The notes under the pieces were generated by a model. It did no database searches, was not told where the DNA came from, and was given only the letters and a program-made list of their open reading frames with translations. Both the position numbers and the translations under genes were made by a program. From assembly GCA_019114015.1 (NCBI GenBank), contig DXGG01000065.1, positions 1-11,836 on the forward strand: a stretch of DNA of 11,836 bases. Reading direction: 5' to 3'. Shown piece by piece: positions 6,678 through 11,836 of this stretch; position 1 is the stretch's first letter, and each line of letters starts with the position of its first letter. The stretch comes from Candidatus Onthomorpha intestinigallinarum (GTDB lineage Bacteria > Bacteroidota > Bacteroidia > Bacteroidales > P3).

Positions 6678-7808
6678 ATGAGAAAAATTCAAATGGTGGA
6701 TTTGGGTACACAGTATCAGAAAATAAAAGAGGAAATAGACGGTGCGATATCTCAGGTTATAGACAGTACAGCCTTTATCAAGGGACCTAAAGTGGAGGAA
6801 TTTTCCAATCATCTTGCGAGTTATATGAATGTAAAGCATGTAATTCCTTGCGGAAATGGTACGGATGCTTTGCAAATAGCTCTTATGGCATTGAATCTGC
6901 AACCTTCGGACGAGGTGATATGTCCTTCCTTCACATTCATATCTTCAGCCGAGGTTATAGGACTTTTGGGTTATCGGCCGGTACTTGTAGATGTGGATTA
7001 CGATTCCTTCAACGTTACGGCACAAAACATAAGAAACGCCATAACCGAAAGAACAAAAGCAATAATTCCCGTACATCTTTTCGGACAATCGGCACCCATG
7101 GAGGAAATCATGGAAATAGCCGGAGAGCATAATTTGTACGTGATTGAGGATACGGCACAGGCAATAGGTGCGGAGTACATCTTCAGGGATGGAACAAGAA
7201 AAAAACTCGGAACGATAGGCACGATAGGTTGCACTTCGTTCTTCCCCTCCAAGAATCTGGGCTGTTACGGAGACGGAGGCGCATTGTTTACCGATGACGA
7301 CAATCTGGCGCAAGTTATGAGGATGACTGCAAACCACGGCATGAGGATACGTTATCATCATGAAAGACTCGGCATCAATTCTCGCCTGGATTCCATACAG
7401 GCGGCAGTGTTGGATGCAAAGCTTCCTTACCTTGACAGGTACAACAGGTCAAGATACGAGGCGGCACAAGTATATAACCGTGCTTTCGAGTCGGTTGAGG
7501 GTGTGGTAACCCCAAAACAGAAGGATTATTCGACACATGTGTATCATCAATATACGTTGAAGATAAAGGACGGCAAAAGAGATGCCCTCAGGGATTTCCT
7601 TATGAAAAACGATATCCCGGCAATGATATATTATCCTATCCCTTTGCACAAACAGGAGGCCTTTTCGCATATAGCAGTGCAAAACGGTTCTCTCGAGGTT
7701 TCGGAATTGCTTGCCGAACAAGTGCTTTCCCTGCCGATGCATACCGAATTGGATGCTTCGCAACAGGATTACATCATATCCAAAGTAAAGGAATTTTTCA
7801 ACGAATAA
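6678..7808 (+). CDS. DegT/DnrJ/EryC1/StrS-family PLP-dependent sugar aminotransferase
   Basis: A 376-residue protein of normal length for the family. These fold-type I enzymes transfer an amino group, usually from glutamate, to a keto-sugar attached to a nucleotide in surface-polysaccharide pathways; a few act on other substrates. The PLP-binding lysine is Lys192 in FFPSKNLGCYGDGGA. Asp158 in VIEDTAQAIGA should contact the pyridine nitrogen. CGNGTDAL (58-65) is the phosphate-contacting turn and LGINSRLDSIQAAVL (231-245) is the family's substrate-side motif. The opening IQMVDLGTQYQKI is also typical. The SKNLGCYGDGGA form resembles WbpE/WlbC-type enzymes that aminate UDP-3-keto-GlcNAcA, but the partner dehydrogenase and acetyltransferase are not in this window, so the sugar is unassigned. 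galE starts 11 bp downstream on the same strand, supporting a role in nucleotide-sugar supply and co-transcription. The family call is firm and the substrate unknown. Confidence 0.92.
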   Translation: MRKIQMVDLGTQYQKIKEEIDGAISQVIDSTAFIKGPKVEEFSNHLASYMNVKHVIPCGNGTDALQIALMALNLQPSDEVICPSFTFISSAEVIGLLGYRPVLVDVDYDSFNVTAQNIRNAITERTKAIIPVHLFGQSAPMEEIMEIAGEHNLYVIEDTAQAIGAEYIFRDGTRKKLGTIGTIGCTSFFPSKNLGCYGDGGALFTDDDNLAQVMRMTANHGMRIRYHHERLGINSRLDSIQAAVLDAKLPYLDRYNRSRYEAAQVYNRAFESVEGVVTPKQKDYSTHVYHQYTLKIKDGKRDALRDFLMKNDIPAMIYYPIPLHKQEAFSHIAVQNGSLEVSELLAEQVLSLPMHTELDASQQDYIISKVKEFFNE

Positions 7809-7819
7809 CGTAATGATTT

Positions 7820-8836
7820 ATGAGAACGGTTTTGGTAACGGGCGGTTTGGGCTATATAGGAAGCCATACCGTGGTGGAGTTGCAGCAAAAGGACTATGAG
7901 GTTGTGATTGCCGACAATCTGTTCAATTCCAATGAAAAGGTATTGGATTCCATAGAGAAGATAACGGGAGTGAAACCGCATTTTATTAAGGCGGACCTGA
8001 GCCTTGCGGACCAATGTGCAAAGGTCTTCGAGTTGTTTCCAGAAATAGAGGGTGTCATAAACTTTGCCGCATTCAAGGCAGTGGGGGAGAGTTGCGACAA
8101 ACCGGTGGAATATTACAGAAACAACTTGAACATAATCCTCAATCTTTTGGAACAGATGATTGCAAGAGGAATAGAATATTTCGTACAGTCCTCATCATGC
8201 ACCGTTTACGGCGAACCGGAGACGTTGCCGGTAAGAGAAGACAGTCCCATTCAAAGAGCCACCTCGCCTTACGGCAACACAAAACAAATGGCCGAAGATA
8301 TATTGCGTTTTGCAAGCGATACGGGGAAGGTAAAGGCCATGGCTCTGCGTTATTTCAATCCGATAGGCGCACACGAAAGTGCTTTGATAGGGGAGTTGCC
8401 CAACGGAGTGCCCAACAATCTTATGCCGTACATAACACAGACCGCAGCGGGAATACGTGAAAGGCTCACGGTTTTCGGAAACGATTATCCGACACCCGAC
8501 GGAACATGTATAAGGGATTTCATTCATGTGGTCGATTTGGCCAAAGCCCATGTGGTCGCAATGGACAGGTTCTTTGAGCACGGTAATAAGGCTGCTTTCG
8601 AGTATTTCAACATAGGAACGGGACGCGGATATTCTGTTCTGGAAGTTATTCGCAGCTTCGAGAAGACAACGGGCGTGAAACTGAACTACGTTTTTGGCCC
8701 AAAGCGTCAGGGAGACATAATAAGGATATGGGCCGATACTGCACTAGCATCCGAAGAGTTGAAATGGAAAGCCGAAAAATCCCTCGACCAGATGACTTCC
8801 TCGGCATGGAAATGGCAGTTGCATCTGAAGGGATAA
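7820..8836 (+). CDS. galE: UDP-glucose 4-epimerase
   Basis: A 338-residue extended short-chain dehydrogenase/reductase that interconverts UDP-glucose and UDP-galactose (sometimes also the N-acetyl forms) using bound NAD in the cytoplasm. The Rossmann motif GGLGYIGSH lies at residues 8-16, with the acidic NAD contact region IADNL at 30-34. The catalytic set is Ser126 in SSSCTVYG with Tyr151 and Lys155 in SPYGNTK. RYFNPIGAH (177-185) and GELPNGVPNNLMPY are strong GalE signatures, as is TPDGTCIRDFIHVVDLAKAH. The Cys in SSSCTVYG, where E. coli has Ala, is usual for Bacteroidota GalE. The length equals that of E. coli GalE (338). The gene follows the aminotransferase by 11 bp and probably shares its promoter. 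It is followed directly by the 8841-8912 hairpin. Identity is firm; whether it also handles UDP-GlcNAc cannot be judged here. Confidence 0.95.
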   Translation: MRTVLVTGGLGYIGSHTVVELQQKDYEVVIADNLFNSNEKVLDSIEKITGVKPHFIKADLSLADQCAKVFELFPEIEGVINFAAFKAVGESCDKPVEYYRNNLNIILNLLEQMIARGIEYFVQSSSCTVYGEPETLPVREDSPIQRATSPYGNTKQMAEDILRFASDTGKVKAMALRYFNPIGAHESALIGELPNGVPNNLMPYITQTAAGIRERLTVFGNDYPTPDGTCIRDFIHVVDLAKAHVVAMDRFFEHGNKAAFEYFNIGTGRGYSVLEVIRSFEKTTGVKLNYVFGPKRQGDIIRIWADTALASEELKWKAEKSLDQMTSSAWKWQLHLKG

Positions 8837-8840
8837 ACGG

Positions 8841-8912
8841 AATTTGATTTCAGATTTTTCTTTCTTGATTCTGTTTTTACGGATTCAGAAAAGAAAAATC
8901 TGAAATCAAGTT
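8841..8912. terminator. Long inverted repeat between convergent galE and punA, likely bidirectional terminator
   Basis: Two perfectly complementary 19-base arms, 8844-8862 and 8891-8909, are extended outward by a wobble and two A-T pairs to 8841 and 8912. An imperfect inner stem (TTGATTCTG against CGGATTCAG) closes on a short T-rich loop near 8874-8879. The hairpin fills almost the whole gap between the galE stop (8836) and the punA stop (8913), so it can serve both converging transcripts. The A and T runs lie within the arms; a classical U-tract after the stem is missing on both strands. Confidence 0.75.
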
Positions 8913-9728
8913 TCAGAAATCCAGTTCTTTTATCAGTTGTTCCACTATAAGACTCATGCTGTTCCCAGCCTTGTTCACACCCTGCAATACCTCTTCGTGG
9001 GTACAGTCAACTATGGTTTCCTCTCTGAAAACGTTGCTTATGACGGACATTCCCAAAACCTTAAGTCCGCTGTGAGAGGCAACGATTACTTCCGGTACCG
9101 TACTCATTCCCACAGTATCCGCTCCTATGGTACGGAAAAATCTGTATTCGGCAGGTGTTTCGAAACTTGGTCCGCTCGTTCCCAAATAAACTCCTTCTCT
9201 GTAAGCGATACCCATGCGTTTTGCCATGTTTTCGGCTTTTACAAGTATGTCTTTGTCGTATATTGTACTCATTGACGGGAAGCGTGTTCCGAGTCGTTCG
9301 TCGTTGGGGCCTATCAAGGGATTGGGCATAAGGTTTATGTGATCCTTTATGAACATTATGTCCCCTACTTTGAAATCAGGATTCACTCCTCCCGAAGCAT
9401 TGGTGGTTATAAGCAGTTTCACTCCCAGTTGTTTCATGACCCTTACCGGAAAGGTTACCTGTTGCATGCTGTAACCTTCGTAGTAATGAAACCGTCCCTG
9501 CATGCACAATATTCCCTTGCCGTTTACGAGTCCGAAAATCAGTTCTCCCTTGTGTCCCTGTACCGTAGATACGGGGAAATGGGGGATTTCCCTGTAAGGA
9601 ATCCTTTTGCACACCCGGATATTGTCGACAAAGTCGCCCAAACCGCTGCCGAGTATTATGCCTGTTTGAACCTCACGGTCTATTTTCGAACGTATGAAAG
9701 CCGCACTTTCATTTATCATCTCGTACAT
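8913..9728 (-). CDS. punA: Purine nucleoside phosphorylase, trimeric PNP family
   Basis: A 271-residue enzyme that splits purine (deoxy)ribonucleosides with phosphate to a free base and (deoxy)ribose-1-phosphate in cytoplasmic salvage. It matches the trimeric PNP/MTAP class. GSGLG (27-31) and GHKG (58-61, His59) lie at the phosphate site, together with Arg79 and His81 in GRFHYYEGY. TNASGG is at 109-114. GPSFETPAE (186-194) supplies Glu190, and GMSTVPE (207-213) holds Met208. SNVF (231-234) supplies Asn232. The Glu190/Asn232 pair corresponds to human Glu201/Asn243, which select 6-oxopurines, so inosine and guanosine are the expected substrates. The start at 9728 overlaps the end of lpxK by 20 bp; Met4 (ATG 9719) would give an 11-bp overlap. 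Either way translation is probably coupled to lpxK. An lpxK-punA pairing is familiar from Bacteroides genomes. Identity is firm. Confidence 0.95.
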   Translation of the reverse strand: MYEMINESAAFIRSKIDREVQTGIILGSGLGDFVDNIRVCKRIPYREIPHFPVSTVQGHKGELIFGLVNGKGILCMQGRFHYYEGYSMQQVTFPVRVMKQLGVKLLITTNASGGVNPDFKVGDIMFIKDHINLMPNPLIGPNDERLGTRFPSMSTIYDKDILVKAENMAKRMGIAYREGVYLGTSGPSFETPAEYRFFRTIGADTVGMSTVPEVIVASHSGLKVLGMSVISNVFREETIVDCTHEEVLQGVNKAGNSMSLIVEQLIKELDF

Positions 9729-10704
9729 CTTGTTCTATCGTTTTTTCTATTAAACATTCCTGATTTGGATACAGACTTACCTCTATGTCTATCGGAAGCA
9801 CATGCAGCGGAAGGGGAAACGCACGCAGTTTCGTAGCGTCCTTTTCCGTTGTAAGCAATATGGAATCCTTCGTTTTCAGCCGACAGAACCTTTCAGTTAT
9901 CCTTTTGATGTCTCTGTCGGTGAAGTTGTGATGGTCCTTGAAGGATATTACTCCCTCGACGCGGCTTATGCCGTCAAGATATTTCACTATATGGCTGTTG
10001 TTGGCTATTGCCGTAAGCAAAACCACGCTTTTGTTTTCTATGTTGGTTGTTTTTGTCCTGTCTGTTATAAGATAAGGTTCTTTGTATATTATATTGGAGA
10101 AGAAAACCTTCTGATTGTCGTATGGTTTCAGTCTTGTGACGAAGTCACCCTTTTGTTTCGCAGTCAGCGGAGGGCATTTTGTCACCACTATGTAGTCAGC
10201 CCTTTTGTAGTTGAAGGCATATTCCCTGAGCCGTCCGAAAGGCATAACGCGGTCCTTGAAGAACGGTCTGTTGTATTCCGTGAGCAATATGTTCAGGTTC
10301 CGTCTGACATATCTGTGTTGAAAAGCGTCGTCGAGCAATATGAGGTTTATTTCCGGATGGTTTTTCCGTATTGTTTCTATTGCCAGATTTCTGTTTTCGC
10401 AAACCGCTACGAGTATTTCCTTGAACTTGTTTGCAATCTGCAATGGTTCGTCTCCGATTTGGGCTGCGGTGCTTGAAGGGTTTGCCTCGACATATCCTTT
10501 GGTTTTTCTTCCGTATCCTCTGCTTACGACTGCTATTTTGTGGGATTGCGACAGCCTTTTTACAAGATATTCCACAAAAGGAGTCTTGCCTGTTCCTCCC
10601 ACCCTTAGATTTCCGACCGATATGGTTTTTATCTCGTGACTTTTAGTTCGGAGTATGTCGAAATCGAACAGAATGTTTCGTATATGTGTTATTATGCCGT
10701 ACAT
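9709..10704 (-). CDS. lpxK: Tetraacyldisaccharide 4'-kinase
   Basis: A 331-residue kinase that phosphorylates the 4' position of the tetraacyl disaccharide in lipid A synthesis, at the inner face of the cytoplasmic membrane. The Walker A motif runs from about residue 31 (GNLRVGGTGKTP, Lys40). SRGYGRKTKGY (61-71), GDEP (84-87), LLDDAFQHR (123-131), GRLRE (157-161), FKDHHNF and LTTEKDA are all hallmarks of LpxK. The start is constrained: a TAG, the stop of the upstream lipoprotein gene, lies two codons before ATG 10704. This leaves the N-terminus about 15-20 residues shorter than in E. coli LpxK and removes most of the hydrophobic helix that normally precedes the LYG segment. Neither of the other two frames just upstream encodes a plausible replacement. 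The gene begins 3 bp after the lipoprotein gene and overlaps punA at its end. Function is firm. Confidence 0.95.
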   Translation of the reverse strand: MYGIITHIRNILFDFDILRTKSHEIKTISVGNLRVGGTGKTPFVEYLVKRLSQSHKIAVVSRGYGRKTKGYVEANPSSTAAQIGDEPLQIANKFKEILVAVCENRNLAIETIRKNHPEINLILLDDAFQHRYVRRNLNILLTEYNRPFFKDRVMPFGRLREYAFNYKRADYIVVTKCPPLTAKQKGDFVTRLKPYDNQKVFFSNIIYKEPYLITDRTKTTNIENKSVVLLTAIANNSHIVKYLDGISRVEGVISFKDHHNFTDRDIKRITERFCRLKTKDSILLTTEKDATKLRAFPLPLHVLPIDIEVSLYPNQECLIEKTIEQDVRDDK

Positions 10705-10707
10705 TTC

Positions 10708-11133
10708 CTATTCGCAGTTGCTTACCCACAGTTTGAATCCGTCGAAGTATGTGCAGTAGTAATAAAGAGACCTTGTCGCTTTGCTTCCTTCGAGCGGAGA
10801 GCCGTCAAAATACAGGTATCTCGACTTACATTCCGGGCAGAACAATATTACATTGTTTGTCGTATCCACTTCAAGGCGTCCGTTGCAGTCTTTTGCCACG
10901 CAACTGCGTTCGAAGCAGATGAAATCCTCCCAGTTTTTCCGAAAGATGACCACGCCTCTTGCTCCGCCTTCAAAATATTCCCATCCTCTGTTTCCGTAGT
11001 TGAGGTTGAAGTATTCGGCCGAATCGGGTTCTATAAAGAAGTTGACGTATCCGTAATAGGGATATTCTTCTTCACAGGAGATGAACGTTACGGACAGAAT
11101 GACTGTCAGAAATATTTTTTGCAGGCTTTTCAT
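10708..11133 (-). CDS. Small cysteine-rich lipoprotein with Rieske-like fold, function unknown
   Basis: A 141-residue protein. MKSLQK is followed by a hydrophobic segment ending FISC, so Cys20 should be lipidated and the protein held in a membrane facing the periplasm or outside. The acidic EEE after the Cys resembles the sorting signals of Bacteroidota surface lipoproteins. The mature part has GGARGVVIFRK (56-66), then CFERSC (73-78) and Cys83. Next come FCPEC (98-102), SRYLYFDGSPLEG and an aromatic end with Cys127 and Cys140. The order (a strand with FRK, a Cys motif, then C-P-x-C and a G-S-P-x-x-G turn) resembles Rieske-like lipoproteins of Bacteroidota. The histidines of a true Rieske C-x-H...C-x-x-H centre are missing: the protein has no histidine at all. 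It may bind zinc or iron through cysteines or be purely structural. It sits 12 bp after the M28 gene and 3 bp before lpxK. The lipoprotein call is good; the fold is a motif-based suggestion. Confidence 0.72.
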   Translation of the reverse strand: MKSLQKIFLTVILSVTFISCEEEYPYYGYVNFFIEPDSAEYFNLNYGNRGWEYFEGGARGVVIFRKNWEDFICFERSCVAKDCNGRLEVDTTNNVILFCPECKSRYLYFDGSPLEGSKATRSLYYYCTYFDGFKLWVSNCE

Positions 11134-11145
11134 TGTTCTGAGTGG

Positions 11146-11836
11146 TTATTGAGCCGAGAAAATAGTGACAAGACATACATCACCCACGATTTTGAGGGTG
11201 TTCCTGCTGATTATGTCCATATTGTCCTTTGTGGTATGCCAATGTGGGAAGAAACTGCAGGAAGGGTCGTTCTGAACGATGTCTATCATAGGTATTTTGG
11301 CATATACGTTCACCCATACGTGGTCGTCCATTATCGGATAGGATTCTTCATTTACGAATATGTTGGAGTATCCTTTTGAAGCGGCTACATCCCACACCTT
11401 GTCCATTATTGAAGAAGCATAATTCATGGATTGCATTTCCTTTGTGAAACGCGGGTTCTTGTATCCCACCATATCCAACAGTATTCCGTACTTTGCCGTA
11501 TAAAAAGGGATATGAGTGTTTTGAGACCAGAATTGCGAGCCGAGGCACCAGTCCGTCTGGTCTTCTATATCTGTTTCCGCCCATTTTGGAGAGCCCTGGT
11601 CTTCGAGGTCGAACAGAATAATGTCCAGGCCTTGGCTTGTATTCTTCTGTTTGAATATTCTTGCGATTTCCATCAGTACTCCCACGCCGCTTGCTCCGTC
11701 GTTTGCTCCGTCAATAGGGGTTTTGTGCAGAGAACTGTCCTTATCGTTGTCTGCCCATGAACGGCTGTCCCAATGGGCTCCCATCAGTACCCTGTCTGTT
11801 GAGGCAAGATTGAAGGAAGCTATTATGTTCCTGCCC
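11146..11836 (-). CDS. M28-family zinc peptidase / glutaminyl-peptide cyclotransferase-like protein (5' end outside window)
   Basis: The C-terminal 229 residues are visible, ending at TAA 11146-11148; the frame stays open to the window edge. Numbering from the first visible codon, the metal-site motifs of family M28 are GAHWDSR (19-25), DGANDGASG (42-50), FDLEDQG (75-81), LLDMVG (119-124), MDDH (169-172) and HWHTTKDN (198-205). These line up with human glutaminyl cyclase as follows: the zinc ligands Asp159/Glu202/His330 fall on Asp46/Asp79/His200, and the general-acid Glu201 on Glu78. PIxDDH and the Trp just before the last His also correspond. Mammalian-like cyclases that form N-terminal pyroglutamate are known in Porphyromonas and related Bacteroidota, so that activity is plausible. 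An aminopeptidase is the alternative. A signal peptide is expected in the missing N-terminus. The lipoprotein gene starts 12 bp downstream. Confidence 0.85.
   Translation of the reverse strand, partial: GRNIIASFNLASTDRVLMGAHWDSRSWADNDKDSSLHKTPIDGANDGASGVGVLMEIARIFKQKNTSQGLDIILFDLEDQGSPKWAETDIEDQTDWCLGSQFWSQNTHIPFYTAKYGILLDMVGYKNPRFTKEMQSMNYASSIMDKVWDVAASKGYSNIFVNEESYPIMDDHVWVNVYAKIPMIDIVQNDPSCSFFPHWHTTKDNMDIISRNTLKIVGDVCLVTIFSAQ

Noticed and set aside
8200..8225. Cys in the SSSCTVYG motif of GalE as an unusual active-site change.
   Set aside because: The catalytic Ser, Tyr and Lys are all present, and the Cys variant is usual in Bacteroidota GalE.
9802..11379. Two long open frames on the + strand (9802-10476 and 10636-11379), antisense to lpxK, the lipoprotein and the M28 gene.
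   Set aside because: Their translations are low-complexity Phe/Val/Tyr-rich strings without family motifs, and the minus strand carries unmistakable genes over the same bases.
1..11836. Mobile elements, CRISPR arrays, toxin-antitoxin or defence genes, tRNA/rRNA genes.
   Set aside because: No transposase, integrase, phage or defence motifs, repeat-spacer arrays or RNA-gene signatures were seen; coding density is high with conventional core genes.

Overview
The window reads as ordinary chromosomal DNA from a member of the Bacteroidota, most likely Bacteroidales. The evidence is a DUF4294-type secreted protein, a helix-hairpin-helix/outer-membrane-barrel protein, a Bacteroidota-style GalE (SSCTVYG), an lpxK-punA gene pair, two candidate promoter elements fitting the Bacteroidota -7 consensus TAnnTTTG, and almost no Shine-Dalgarno sequences ahead of the genes. 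LpxK implies lipid A and so an outer membrane. ATA is a common Ile codon and AGA/AGG are common Arg codons. I cannot name a genus.

Layout. (1) Positions 1-1737, + strand: the 3' end of clpX, a secreted DUF4294-type protein and an SH3b-NlpC/P60 cysteine peptidase, tightly spaced. (2) Positions 1734-6403, - strand: a class II (adenosylcobalamin-dependent) ribonucleotide reductase nrdJ, followed 32 bp later by the helix-hairpin-helix outer-membrane-barrel gene. The barrel gene's stop codon overlaps the stop of the NlpC/P60 gene tail to tail. (3) Positions 6404-6677: a divergent intergenic region with a candidate promoter on each strand and a weak hairpin. (4) Positions 6678-8836, + strand: a DegT/DnrJ/EryC1/StrS-family sugar aminotransferase and galE. 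(5) Positions 8841-8912: a long near-perfect hairpin that fills the gap between convergent galE and punA. (6) Positions 8913-11836, - strand, transcribed in the order M28 peptidase/glutaminyl-cyclase-like gene (cut by the window edge), small cysteine-rich lipoprotein, lpxK, punA, with gaps of at most 12 bp or overlaps.

Together the genes cover proteostasis (ClpX), deoxynucleotide supply (NrdJ), purine salvage (PunA), lipid A synthesis (LpxK), nucleotide-sugar and surface-polysaccharide precursors (DegT-type aminotransferase, GalE), peptidoglycan peptide cleavage (NlpC/P60) and several poorly characterised envelope proteins. I see no mobile element, CRISPR array, rRNA, tRNA, phage gene or defence cassette. 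Nothing here convinces me of a new multi-gene system. The most worthwhile leads are the HHH-barrel protein, the Rieske-like lipoprotein whose visible ligand candidates are cysteines, the short N-terminus of LpxK and the glutaminyl-cyclase-like features of the M28 protein.
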